DNA of 64,000 nucleotides from Terfezia claveryi (taxonomy: Eukaryota > Ascomycota > Pezizomycetes > Pezizales > Pezizaceae), in the NCBI GenBank assembly GCA_015179025.1, contig WHUX01000163.1, forward strand, positions 57,563-121,562. Direction: 5' to 3'. This document shows positions 39,293 to 50,339 of the stretch, piece after piece. The number at the start of each line of letters is the position of its first letter. Positions within the stretch are counted from its first letter, which is position 1. A program made the position numbers and the translations under genes. The notes below the pieces were generated by a model. It saw nothing but the letters and a program-made list of their open reading frames with translations, made no database searches and was not told where the DNA came from.

Positions 39293-40535
39293 TACGTACT
39301 CGCTCAGCTGGATTAGCTGGTACTCGCTCAGCTGAATTAGCTGGTATTCGCTCAGCTGAATTAGCTGGTATTCGCTCAGCTGGATTCGCTGGTATTCGCT
39401 CAGCCGGATTAGCTGGTACTCGCTCAGCCGGATTAGCTGGTACTCGCTCAGCTGGATTAGCTGGTACTCGCTCAGCCGGATTAGCTGGTACTCGCTCAGC
39501 TGGATTAGCTGGTACTCGCTCAGCTGGATTAGCTGGTACTTGCTCAGCTGGATTAGCTGGTACTCGCTCAGCTGAATTAGCTGGTACTCGCTCAGCTGGA
39601 TTCGCTGGTATTCGCTCAGCCGGATTAGCTGGTATTCGCTCAGCTGGATTAGCTGGTATTCGCTCAGCTGGATTAGCTGGTACTCGCTCAGCCGGATTAG
39701 CTGGTACTCGCTCAGCTGGATTAGCTGGTATTTGCTCAGCTGAATTCGCTCAGCTGGATTAGCGAAGCTGGTATTTGCTCAGCTGGATTAGCTCGTACTT
39801 GCTCAGCTGGATTAGCTGGTATTCGCTCAGCTGGATTAGCTGGTACTCGCTCAGCTGGATTAGCTGGTATTCGCGCAGCTGGATTAGCTGGTACTCGCTC
39901 AGCTGGATTAGCTGGTACTCGCTCAGCTGAATTAGCTGGTATTCGCTCAGCTGGATTAGCTGGTATTCGCTCAGCTGAATTAGCTGGTATTTGCTCAGCT
40001 GGATTAGCTGGTACTTGCTCAGCTGGATTAGCTGGTACTCGCTCAGCTGGATTAGCTGGTATTCGCTCAGCTGAATTAGCTGGTATTCGCTCAGCTGGAT
40101 TAGCTGGTATTCGCTCAGCTGAGATTAGCTGGTATTCGCTCAGCTGAGATTAGCTGGTATTCGCTCAGCTGAGATTAGCTGGTATTCGCTCAGCTGGATT
40201 AGCTGGTACTCGCTCAGCTGGATTAGCTGGTACTCGCTCAGCTGGATTAGCTGGTACTCGCTCAGCTGAATTAGCTGGTATTCGCTCAGCTGGATTAGCT
40301 GGTATTCGCTCAGCTGGATTAGCTGGTACTTGCTCAGCTGGATTAGCTGGTACTCGCTCAGCTGGATTAGCTGGTATTCGCTCAGCTGAATTAGCTGGTA
40401 TTCGCTCAGCTGGATTAGCTGGTATTCGCTCAGCTGAGATTAGCTGGTATTCGCTCAGCTGAGATTAGCTGGTATTCGCTCAGCTGAGATTAGCTGGTAT
40501 TCGCTCAGCTGAGATTAGCTGGTATTCGCTCTGCT
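39293..40535 (-). repeat. 24-bp minisatellite encoding AERIPANP
   Basis: About 50 units of CAGCTGGATTAGCTGGTACT-CGCT. Read on the minus strand each 24-bp unit gives AERIPANP in frame; 25-bp units near 40125-40165 and 40435-40520 break the frame. The array joins the copia integrase fragment in frame at about 40535. Confidence 0.93.
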
Positions 40536-40915
40536 TCTGCCCAAAGACGCGGGTCTGCAGAGCTGCCAGTTTCTGTAGAAATACCGTCAATTAGCATGTT
40601 GCGGACCATTGTCTGTATTGTCCTATTATAACGTTCTGGGACCCCATTCGACTGATGGGAATATGGAGGTGTATAGATATGCTGAATCCCCTTGGATCTT
40701 AGATATTTGTCAGCTTCTATATACTCTCCACCGTTTGCAGTAATCATGCTTAAGACAGTGATATTATACTGTCTTTCCACGAGGGTAATATATTCCTGAA
40801 TGATCTGTTGAGCATCCGGAGATTTGTTCTTTAAGAAGAAAATCCACCCCATTCTGGTAAAATCATCAATGAACGTTATATAGTATTGTGAGTTCCCGAT
40901 ATGGTGGGAACGGAA
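40505..40915 (-). pseudogene. Ty1/copia integrase fragment fused to minisatellite
   Basis: Minus strand. The upstream part reads QYYITFIDDFTRMGWIFFLK (first catalytic Asp region), followed by the annotated open frame: SMITANGGEYIEADKYLRSK, where the usual Asp before NGGEY is Ala, then YTPPYSHQSNGVPERYNRTI (catalytic Glu), MVRNMLIDG and LWAEAERIPANLS. The last residues are the first minisatellite unit. Copia proteins normally continue LWAEA into the end of the integrase core; here the coding sequence is lost in the repeat array. No reverse transcriptase, protease or LTR is attached. Not functional. Confidence 0.85.
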
Positions 40916-40919
40916 ATTT

Positions 40920-41385
40920 TCTTGCTTGTTAATTTGGGTTTTCGCTACGTCGTGTGGCTAATGTTAGTGCCTGCGATGATGTTTTTGGCTGGTTTTTAGC
41001 TGAGTACTTGCTCTGACGTTAGTACTTGCTCTGACGTTAGCTAACGTCAAAATGATGTTCAGTTTTTTTTTCTTTGAGGGAAGTATATACGTTCACTTTT
41101 TGGGAGGTTCTATATAGATATATGTCCAACGAGACTGGCTTCTCATATGGCCAGAGAAGAATATACTTGCACTCTTTTGAGGTCCCCCTCCTTTCCTTTT
41201 TCCCGCCATTATGGTCTCTGCTTTGCTTATTTTGAAGCTCTTGATATCCCGGTCACACAGTGTATGTTCTCTCCGCCAGGATGAGAGGTACCTCTATATT
41301 TTTGGTCCCTTCGACCGGAGAGCCTGAAGGCTTAGATGGAGTAATATAGTGGGAATAAGGACATGGTTGGCCGAAGACTCATGCA
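40920..41385. other. Unclassified sequence beside the copia fragment
   Basis: A short duplication GTACTTGCTCTGACGTTAG occurs at about 41006-41040. No gene recognised. Confidence 0.35.
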
Positions 41386-41389
41386 CTCG

Positions 41390-41745
41390 CTTGCATGGAG
41401 GGATGCTCGCACGGAGGAAAGCTTACACTGGGAAGCTGGCACGGAGGGAAGCTCGCATGGAGGGAAGCTCGCATAGAGGGACAAGCTCGCACGGAGGGAA
41501 GCTCGCACAAGGGAAGCTCGCACACGCTCGCACGGAGGGAAGCTCGTACGCGCTCGCACTAGGAAGCTCGCACACGCTCGCATGGAGGGAAGCTCGCACG
41601 GAGGGAAGCTCACACACGCTCACAATAGAAAGCTCGCACACACTCGCATGGAGGGAAGCTCGCACTGGGAACCTCGCACACGCTCGCACGGAGGGACGCT
41701 CACACTGGGAAGCTCGCATACCGGGATGCTCGTACACATAGGAAG
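41390..41745 (+). repeat. Minisatellite with GGGAAGCTCGCA
   Basis: Irregular units of 14-35 bp such as CACGGAGGGAAGCTCG and CACACGCTCGCA. Frames on both strands are low-complexity and not genes. Confidence 0.85.
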
Positions 41746-41829
41746 TGTACGCTTGTATGCATAGGATACGCATAGAAAGCTTGTACAGGAACGTACTGGC
41801 ATATACCCACTATAGGAGATAGCACCAGC

Positions 41830-42625
41830 CCCAATGAATCCCACTGTACCTTGCTGAACAGCCATTGTTCGAAAGGGAAAGGATTCAGGGGAATTGAAGA
41901 TAGCACCGTCCCCAATAAGTCCCACTGTACCTTGCTTGGACAAAGTTGTTCAGAAGGGAAAGGATTCTGCGGAGGTTAACCGGCTATTGGAAGAGATTAC
42001 GACCTCAATGAATCCCACTGTACCTTGCTTGAACAAAGTGTTCACAAGGGAAAGGATTCTGAAGAGGTTTACCGGCTATAAAGAAGGTTACAGCCCCAGT
42101 GAGTCTCACGGTACCTTGCTTGGACAAAGTGTTCACAAGGGAAAGGATTCAGTGGAAAATAACCGGCTATTTGATGAGGTTACGGCCCTATGAAGTCCCA
42201 CTGTACCTTGGACAATAACAGCGAATTGTTCGAAAGGGAAAGGATTCAGGGGAATGGGAGAAGGTTATGGCCCCACTGAGTCTCACGGTACCTTGCTTGG
42301 ACAAAGTGTTCACAAGGGAAATGATTCAGTAGAGAATTACCAGCTATAAAGAAGGTTACGACCCCAATGAGTCTCACGGTACCTTGCTTGGACAAAGTGT
42401 TCACAAGGGAAAGAATTCTGTGGAGGTTTACCGGCTAAGGAGAAGCTATAGAGAAGGTTACGGCCCCAATGAGTCTCATGGTACCTTGCTTGGACAAAGT
42501 GTTCACAAGGGAAAGGATTCAGAGGAGTTGGAAGAGGTTACGGCCCTACCGTATTAAGTCCCACTGTCCCTTGCTGAACAAAGTTGTTCGGAAGGGAAAG
42601 GACTTAGTAGAGGAGATGGACCTGC
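41830..42625 (+). repeat. Tandem repeat of about 90 bp, nine units
   Basis: CCACTGTACCTTGCTTGAAC / CTCACGGTACCTTGCTTGGA followed by AAGTGTTCACAAGGGAAAGG-ATTC and a variable part (ACCGGCTAT). One frame repeatedly reads VPCLDKVFTRERI. The frame is not kept throughout. Confidence 0.88.
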
Positions 42626-42699
42626 AAAAAGAGGGGATAATGTCTGTGGGGATTTTTGTCAGTTTCTTTTGCATTTTCTCTATGGGTTTTGATTGCGGT

Positions 42700-44470
42700 G
42701 TGTGTAAGTATTCACATATCTCTAACATGCGAATTCAGACATCTCCGGCATGTATTTTCACACATCTCCGGCATGAGTATTCAGACATCTCCAGCATGAG
42801 TATTCAAACATCTCGAACATCCGAATGAGCATTCAGACATCTCCAGCATGAGTATTCAGACATCTCGAACATGCGAATTCAGACATCTCCGGCATGAGTA
42901 TTCAGACATCTCCAGCATGAGCATTCAGACATCTCGAACATGCGAATTCAGACATCTTTGGCATGAGTATTCAGACATCTCCGGCATGAGCATTCAGACA
43001 TCTCCGGCATGAGTATTCAGACATCTCGAACATGCGAATTCAGACATCTCCGGCATGAGCATTCACACATCTCCGGCATGCGAATTCAGACATCTCCAGC
43101 ATGAGCATTTAGACATCTCCAGCATGAGCAACATCTCTGGCATGAGTATTCAGACATCTCGAACATGCGAATTTAGACATCTCCAGCATGAGCATTCAGA
43201 CATCTCCAGCATGAGCATTCAGACATCTCGAACATGCGAATTCAGACATCTTTGGCATGAGTATTCAGACATCTCCGGCATGAGCATTCAGACATCTCCG
43301 GCATGAGTATTCACACATCTCTAGCATGAGTATTCAGACATCTCGAACATGCGAATTCAGACATCTTTGGCATGAGTATTCAGACATCTCCAGCATGAGC
43401 ATTCAGACATCTCCGGCATGAGTATTCAGACATCTCCAGCATGAGCATTTAGACATCTCCAGCATGAATATTCAGACATCTCCGGCATGAGCATTCAGAC
43501 ATCTCCAGCATGAGTGTAACGTGGGCTCTGGGGACAAGGCGACCAAGGGGTACGCCGGGGCGAGGACAGGAACGAGGTAAGACACACGTAGGAGCGCTAC
43601 GTGTGTGACTAGGGAAAGTAGGCTTGTCACGGACACCTGTCACGGATGTCACGGACGATGTCACGGAGGGCAGGATGTTCAGAAGGCAGAGGCTATGGGT
43701 TTGCGAGGTGGGCAGCGGAGACACTGAGACAAGACAAGGCAAGGGGTGCACAGGGGAGATGCACCAGCGTGGGGAGGAGGCAAGGTCTGTATTAGGATAC
43801 AAGACGTTGGATAGGGATCCAACGACAATACGAGGGACAGGGGGTATATATACATAATTCCGGGCCAGTGCAACGGAAGGAATAAGCTTCCCAAGATCCC
43901 TATCTCGGAAGCCAAGCAAGATAACGATAACATCGCCTGCGTCGCAGGTGATGCCGAAGGCAACAATAACAATAACCCATCACCTGCGATCGCAGGTGAT
44001 GACAAAGACAACTAAGCACACGGTTGTGACAATGAGCAACATCTCTGGCATGAGTATTCAGACATCTCGAACATGCGAATTCACACATCTCAGGCATGAG
44101 TATTCAGACATCTCCAGCATGAGTATTCGGACATCTCGAACATGCGAATTCAGACATCTCCGGCAAAAGCATTCAGATATCTCCAACATAAGTATTCAGA
44201 CATCTCGAACATGAGTATTCAGACATCTCCGAACATGCGAATTCAGACATGTCCGGCATGAGCATTCAGACAGCTCCGGCATGAGTATTCACACATCTCT
44301 AGCATGAGTATTCAGACATCTCCAGCATGAGTATTCAAACATGTCGAACATCCGAATGAGCATTCAGACATCTCCAGCATGAGTATTCAAACATCTCGAA
44401 CATGCGAATTCAGACATCTCCGGCATGAGCATTCAGACATCTCTGGCATGTATATTCATACATCTCCGGC
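42700..44470 (+). repeat. 23-bp minisatellite, array 2, split by a solo LTR
   Basis: About 50 units of the same 23-bp repeat as array 1, in two to three alternating variants (CTCCGGCAT, CTCCAGCAT, CTCGAACAT). A solo LTR interrupts it at 43515-44031. Confidence 0.92.
43515..44031 (+). mobile_element. Solo LTR
   Basis: Starts TGTAACGTGGGCTCTGGGGA, ends GGTTGTGACA, and is flanked by the 5-bp duplication ATGAG (43510-43514 and 44032-44036). It has a TATATATACATAA stretch near 43848 and an inverted CACCTGCGATCGCAGGTG. A related sequence lies inverted at 44669-45346. It probably arose by LTR-LTR recombination. Confidence 0.85.
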
Positions 44471-44668
44471 TGGCAACCCGCAGAGGACTTGGAGAATGCA
44501 CAGGATTTGGTCACCCTGTTCCACTAGCAATACCTAAGGAAGCCTCACCCAGTCGAATGATGTCGTGCCTTTTGAGAGTCATATGGCAGGGCCCATCCGA
44601 CTCTCATTTTTGTTATTATTTGTGGGGTTCTTGTTCTTGTTGTTGTTTACTGTGTTGATTTTGCCGGT

Positions 44669-45346
44669 TGTCATACCCAGGCCTCCTTGTCGCTGGAGCT
44701 CTAGCCTAAAAGGGAGATAGTATTACAACCGTATTCTCAGTCTTGTTTTGATACTCGAACAGCTCTGTTTGAGTGTCGTATTGTCTTTTTGACACTCGAA
44801 CAGATCTGTTCGAGTGTCATTGTTATTCTTATTGCTCATTGTTATCTCTCTTCATTCCTGTTTGTGAGTCGGACAGATTCTCGTCCAACTCTCATTATTG
44901 TCACCATTGTCTTTGTCATCACCTGCGGCGCAGGTGATGGGTTATTGCTATCTTGCTTGGCTCTCGAGATAGGGGTCTCGGGAAGCTTATTCCTTCCATT
45001 GCCCTGAACTATGTATATATAGCCCCTTGCCATTGTAATATCGTTGGATCCCCATCCAATGTCTTGTATGCTAATACAGACCTTGCCTCTCTCCGTAAAG
45101 GTGTACCTCCCTTGTACACCCCCTCGTCTTGTCTTACCTCGTTGATCAACCCCGCAACCCAGCTGCACTCTTACTTCCGTGTGCATCACACGCGGCACCG
45201 ATTCTGCGTATCTCTCTCGCTTCTTGCCCATGCCCCCGTCCCAGCCTTCCCCTAGTCACACACGTAGCATTCCTACGTGTGCGACCCCCTTACCCACTGC
45301 CCAGGCGTACCCCTTAGTCGCCTTGTCCCCCGGAGCCCTTATTACA
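44669..45346 (-). mobile_element. LTR of the same family as the solo LTR
   Basis: On the minus strand starts TGTAATAAGGGCTCCGGGGG and ends GGGTATGACA. It shares GACAAGGCGAC, AAGGGGTACGCC and CACGTAG...CTACGTGTGTGACTAG with 43515-44031. No 5-bp duplication is seen, so it may be one end of a broken element. A-rich coding-like minus-strand sequence follows at 45347-46150. Confidence 0.7.
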
Positions 45347-46480
45347 AAACCCTTTACTGGTTCTGAGGGGGTTTCTTATAATACAACTCTACTGTAATCC
45401 TTTAGTGATTTTTTAGGTAGTTCTTTATATTCTATATCCTCTCATTTGCTTTCTTTATTTCTTTATAAAAGATAGTTATTATAGTTGATATTTCTTTCTT
45501 TCTATTCTCTTTTATCTAGAGTATAAGCTTTTTGAACCTTAAATAGTAGTTATCCTTTTCATCCTCTACTTGTTCTCTTAAGTTTTTAAGAAATAAAAAT
45601 GGGCTTATAGTTTTTTGAGATAGTTGTAGTTCTACTTGAGTTATATCTAATACTTTCTGAAGTTGATATGCTTATATTAGAGGTATATCTATTAAAGAGA
45701 AGTATATATCCTTTCGCTTAGTAGTGGGTTCCATATCTGGAGAGACTTCTTAATTCTCTTCTTCTAAAGGATAGGTTCGGAGGGGTCAAGTTCATTTTTG
45801 ATCTTATCTAGTTCTTCTTGTTCTTTACCAGTTTGTTTGATTCCTCTATTTCTAGTGAAGGGGTCCCTAAATGGAGTATAGAAGACTTTAATAGATTTCT
45901 TGAAGGCTGTTTTCTTATTTCTCAAGAGTCTCTAGACAAGTGTCCACCTCATGCTTTTTTTTTTAAGCTTTTTAATGTTTCAACCTTGTGAGTGGAGGTA
46001 TCTTAGCTGGTCTGATACTTTTATTTTCAAACAGAGGCACCTCGAGTGCTCCTTAGAAGCTTTACTGAAAACATGGTTTCAGGTTGGAGAAACTTGCCTT
46101 GAAGCCACAGGTCCTGACTGTTCCAAGAAACCTTAGCAGTATAAATGGAGAGGTTGGAGGCAGGTTAGACATTTTGTAATCACTGGTTAAAAGGGGTCCT
46201 CGTTCAAACGAGGTGTTGCTACCAACTGTAAGGGATCAACTCTGTAGATTCTACCTATCTGCCTAGAGGTTCCTCCTCCCTCGAGGATCTCCCCCTTATC
46301 TACATGGTGCCATCCCTTCCCTCGTATATCCTTTTTTTCCCGTTCTGTCTTTTAGTGTACAGGAGGCTAGTGTCCCCAGCTAGCTCTTTCCGTGTAAGGG
46401 GACCTTACACGTATAATTAGACCCCATGCATCTGGTAGATAGCCAATAACTCTTCCTCATGGTGGTTCAAATCCGCGTGA
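45347..46480 (-). other. AT-rich degenerate sequence, possibly LTR-element interior
   Basis: The minus strand shows short lysine-rich stretches (FKKSIKVFYTPFRDPFTRNR, about 45850-45940; PTTKRKDIYFSLIDIPL, about 45690-45740) separated by stops. They resemble coding remnants but match no family I can name. CCTCGTTCAAACGAGG at 46199 is a short hairpin. GTGAAGTATGGTA at 46474 equals the inner end of the pogo element 2 terminal repeat. Confidence 0.35.
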
Positions 46481-46490
46481 AGTATGGTAG

Positions 46491-46860
46491 CTAGCTATCG
46501 GCTGAGAGGGCGTGGTGGTTAACGTTCCACTCTGACCTTATGATGTCGTAGCCTTTTCCGGGCCCTGCTGCAGCCCCTAACGCCTTGTGTTGCTGACGTA
46601 TGCCTCCTTCTCTAACTATTGAGGCCTCAGAGGGGGTGACCTGGCCCAGAGTGGAGCTGAAGGCTGCTAGGTCACCTGCCAAACAGTTTCCTTTGATGCC
46701 TATGTGGGAGCGGACTAATGAATACGTGGAGTCGAAATTCCTTTTATGCCGTTCTGTGAGGAGATCAGCTAGTTTGGGCTCAATTCCTGACCTGGGAGGT
46801 TGAATTTCTAGGGAGATATTGATGGCCGCTGAGATAACTGAGGAGGACTGTGCTCATTTC
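46491..46860 (-). pseudogene. LINE-2 ORF2 fragment
   Basis: The minus-strand frame 46491-46682 reads GDLAAFSSTLGQVTPSEAS, IVREGGIRQQHKALGAAAG and YDIIRSEWNVNHHALSADS, matching the LINE-2 linker before the C-terminal knuckle. The upstream part to about 46860 includes degenerate RNase H sequence (IKGNCLAGD corresponds to the GN-KAD motif). No tail is attached. Truncated at both ends. Confidence 0.65.
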
Positions 46861-47835
46861 TTACCCTTATTCGGAACTGTTTTATATTGGATTAACTTGG
46901 CCGGGCAGACCTATGGATTCTACAGAAGCTTGAAGGTTAAACAGAATCATGTATAGCAGAATAGCACAAGTACAAAGGAACTATAAACTATAGGCCATAT
47001 CCCTTATGGGATTGAAAATAACCCATCAATAGTGGAACTGGGTTTGGAGGTGGCCACCAAATTGCCAATGCTGCGGCCATAGGGAAATAGCCTCAAAGTG
47101 AATAGTGCCATGGCCATGCTGAGAGGTATACTTATTAGGGACTCCAGAGCCATGTCCATTGCCATAGTTCCTCTTTCTTCTACACTCGCATACCATACTA
47201 ACACCAGAGAGAAAAACAACAATGACCCTAATAACAATGGATGGTGCAAGCGAGCTTGAGACTGTTTTGAAAACTGATCTCACGCGGTTCCTAAAATCTT
47301 ACGGTTTTCTCACCTACGATGATAGTACCCCAGGGACACGCTGGTATATACTGATGAGTCACAGGACTTCGGAGGAAAAGTTCCGAATCTTCCTCAACCT
47401 TATAGTTCAGGAGTGGATAGAGATAGGAATCACCAGGATGGCAGAGTGGATAACTCTGAGGGGCAAGAAAGTGTGGCAGCTTGTGATTATGGTTAAGGAG
47501 GATGTGGAGACTCAGTTGGCAGCCCTGAGTATAGCGGAGTGGCTATAAAAGCTCTGACTAGATCAGCAGGGAGAGCTCGAGAACGTGTGAATTTGTATAT
47601 CTAGTTTCATTCCTCCTATTTGGGGATTGAATAGTGTCAGATTAGCTTTGTTGGAGGGACTTTGAATTTCATAGAAGGATAGTATCTACCTGATTTTATT
47701 TAACCACATGCCCACGTGCGCATTCCGGATTTCATTATTTCAATCCAAACTTGCAAATTATTGTTCAAAATAAACATTTTCACAAGAAGTCTCGAGATGT
47801 CCCTGGATCCCAGGGGACGGGTCCAGGGACTTTTC
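46861..47835. other. Mostly unclassified; one hypothetical frame
   Basis: GGATTAACTTGGCCGGGCAG at 46890 recurs at 48797, next to a tail-2 element. Otherwise only the frame at 47222-47548 stands out. Confidence 0.35.
47222..47548 (+). CDS. Hypothetical protein, 108 residues
   Basis: ATG at 47222 opens a 108-codon frame rich in hydrophobic and charged residues (LKTDLTRFLKSYGFLTYDD, EKFRIFLNLIVQEWIEIGI, KKVWQLVIMVKEDVETQLA). It looks more protein-like than neighbouring frames, with a plausible amphipathic helix near residues 55-75. I recognise no family, intron or promoter. It could be a host fragment or the remnant of an element. Confidence 0.3.
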   Translation: MTLITMDGASELETVLKTDLTRFLKSYGFLTYDDSTPGTRWYILMSHRTSEEKFRIFLNLIVQEWIEIGITRMAEWITLRGKKVWQLVIMVKEDVETQLAALSIAEWL

Positions 47836-47837
47836 TT

Positions 47838-48175
47838 TTTTTTTTTTATTTTTTTTAAATACTTGTTTCTCCTATGCAGCCCCATTAGGGGGGCCATGAG
47901 GAGCCACCCAGAAGCTCTGGTGGGTTCAAGGTGAAGGCAGCCAGAACAACGCAAGATAAATACATATATGAAGGAATACGAGACCTCGTGTTGTCATTAA
48001 CGGACGAGCCGATGACCCGCGAGCCTGACTGAGCCTCCCTTTCTGTACTAAAGAATTGAGAAACTAGCGAGGAAGAAATAGAAATGAACTGAATGACTCC
48101 CAGATTTAATAACTGAATGACAGGAACTAGTGACTCGTGAAAATGAAAAGTTGACTGGAACAAAAGGGACTCGTA
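47838..48175 (-). mobile_element. LINE-1 3' end only (tail and 3' untranslated region)
   Basis: T-run 47838-47858, tail-1 at 47865-47960, then the LINE-1 3' untranslated region (GACGAGCCGATGACCC, AACTAGTGACTCGTGAAAAT). It stops before the ORF2 C-terminus. A strongly 5'-truncated copy. Confidence 0.8.
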
Positions 48176-48225
48176 AATACTGCGCCTCTTCTAAATACAA
48201 CCCAAGAGCTAGGTGTTGTTTCATA

Positions 48226-48792
48226 CCGTATTAATTCGCAACTAAGAATGCTGTCTTATTCACAAACGGGCGGTCGGAGGGGCCTTAAATTTACTGTCTT
48301 ATATGCGATACTAGCTTCAACACGAGATACTTTCTTATAAAGGGAACCCCCAAAAGGACGACAGTGGCATAATTGATATCTTTTTACACGATCTCCTCTC
48401 CAAGCGTAATTGAAGCATATTGCATGGCCTCTTCTTCAGTAATGTAATCTCCCTGCTCATTGTCACTTCCATCCGCTTCCTCCTCATCAAATCGCTGTCC
48501 CCCTGCTGGAATTCTGCAGTTTCAATACTGAGGTCGCGCGAGGTTTTTGACTGATGGTTTGCGCACTGGGTCCAGGACGAGGTGCCTGCGGAATTGACAT
48601 TGTAACAAGTGATGGTGATGAGTGAAAGAAACCGGCAGCGCCAGTTAACGTTGACATTCCTATACTACTGTCCTATAAGAAAAATTTGCTGTCTTAAACA
48701 CGATTCGGATATCTCGGCCAAAAAAATTAGGCTGTTTTATACACTAATACTGTCCTGCCGAGTTGTACTTTCTTAGTTGCGAATTAAAACGG
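48226..48792 (+). mobile_element. 567-bp MITE with TA target duplication
   Basis: Inverted repeats CCGTATTAATTCGCAACTAA (48226) and, at the other end, the complement of CCGTTTTAATTCGCAACTAA (48792), flanked by TA. The interior has no gene but repeats CTGTCTTA (about 48251, 48291, 48660, 48690). The same motif recurs at 50180-50290, near the third pogo-type transposase. Confidence 0.85.
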
Positions 48793-48817
48793 TATCGGAT
48801 TAACTTGGCCGGGCAGA

Positions 48818-48915
48818 CCTTTTTTTCTTTTTTTTGGAGTTTATACGTCTATGGAGCCTAAGGCTATGAGACGGCACCGTTCCGCCCCTTTAAAGGTTTG
48901 GTACTCTCGGAACAA
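48818..48915 (-). repeat. Tail-2 element, minus strand
   Basis: T-run then TATACGTCTATGGAGCCTAA, GGCTATGAGACGG, ending near TCTCGGAACAACG. Directly beside the MITE's right flank. Confidence 0.7.
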
Positions 48916-48919
48916 CGAG

Positions 48920-50330
48920 AGCAATACTACCGAAATCGCTCCTAACCTAAGTGACTGCCGTGGCAACCTTGGCCCACAATTCCCTAGGCCCACAACCCTC
49001 CTTCTTACATCCTTCGTGCACCTCTAGCATGCAGGGGCCACAGAACGAATCCCCTCATTCTTAGCTTATCGATGATGGAAGATAGAATCTGATAAGATTC
49101 TGGCTCTGATAAAGTCACGTGTGCCGTCTTAAACTGGCCGATTTAAGACGCTATGACGTCCAGCCTCTGCAGCGTCTTAAGCTGGCTGATTTAAGACGCT
49201 ATCGCATCCAGCCCTGCGGCGTCTTAAGCTGGCCGATTTAAGACGCTATCACGTCCAGCCTCTGCAGCTGGCCGATTTAAGACGCTATCCATCCAGCCTC
49301 TGTAACGAGACTTGCCTCTGTCTTACCCTAAACCTGTGCGGGCTTGGCACTATGTGGGCTTGGCACTGAGTGGACTTGGCATTGTAGGTAGCGGTCTTAA
49401 CAGTGAAATAAAGTCTAAAAAAAAACAAAATGAAAAAATAGAAGAATGAATTGAACCTCTAACTTCCCAATTATAATAAACTTGCACTCAAAACCCAATC
49501 CACTGCACCATAAACAAGTAATAATAATAATTCTTAACTAACTAATAATATTTACAAAATGTAAACTTAGTATAACTATATATTCAATTATTATTAATTT
49601 TCGCAATATAGTTTAGTTGGCCTAGTAGCAATATAGTCTTTTGACGCTATGATGGTGGGGTGGTAAACAGTGACTTAGCTGCCGTTACGCGAGGCCGTTA
49701 GCCGGGCGAGGTGGAGTGTTGCCGTTGAGTCTTAGTGGCCCGAGCTTGATGTGGGAGTTATCAATTCTCTGATAGGTCGTAGAAGGTGTGATCGGGCAGT
49801 GCTGCATGACGTGGCAACCACGTTGAGATTCAGTGTGTGCCGGAAGAATTGCACGGTAACTCGAGATTTTGAAACTTGAAGGGCGGGGGAAGAGGTGAAG
49901 ATGGAGGGCTATGAGTGAGAAGAAAGGGGGGGAAGATGCTCAGCTTTGAGCTCTGTCGGATGCAGTTGTGTCTGGGTCGGGGGACCCTCTGTGTCGTGAG
50001 ATACGGGTGAAACCGCACTTTTGTTGGTGTAATTTCGTTTGTGTTGGCGCTGTATATGAAGTGGACTGACTAAGACTACTGCTCGGATTGAGAGTTACAA
50101 TATAACAGATATCATGATTTTCGAACCTAATTGAATCGGTCTGGTAAATAGAATACCGTAGAATTCGTCCGATAAGCCTGCAGTCTTAAACACAGTATGT
50201 TGGTTTTGCCTCAAGCATCTAACCGTCCTATTCGCGATTACTGTCTCAAATACAGTTACCGTCTTACATACGGTTACTGTCTTATACACTTGGCAAGCTC
50301 GATATTCTAGCTATTGGATTTAACACTCTT
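48920..50330. other. Unclassified, with a short tandem repeat and CTGTCTTA motifs
   Basis: At 49125-49300 a ~50-bp unit (CTGGCCGATTTAAGACGCTA, TCCAGCCTCTG) is repeated four times. AT-rich sequence follows (49400-49620). A minus-strand stretch at 49830-50018 faintly resembles the LINE ORF1 N-terminal region. At 50170-50290 CTGTCTTA/CCGTCTTA motifs recur and may belong to the end of the third pogo-type element. Confidence 0.45.
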
Positions 50331-50339
50331 CCACTGGCG

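Noticed and set aside
39259..39762. Long open frame of repeated AGTRSAGL units
   Set aside because: It is the 24-bp minisatellite translated on the plus strand; the frame is open only because the unit is a multiple of three.
38720..44470. Regular short repeats that could suggest a CRISPR array
   Set aside because: Units are directly adjacent with no unique spacers, no cas genes are present, and the rest of the window is eukaryotic.
44669..45346. Complete LTR retrotransposon pairing this LTR with 43515-44031
   Set aside because: The two LTRs are inverted relative to each other, the first has its own 5-bp duplication, and no gag-pol lies between them.
46463..46473. GGTTCAAATCC, a match to the pol III B box, as a possible tRNA gene
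   Set aside because: No cloverleaf, A box or acceptor stem can be formed around it.
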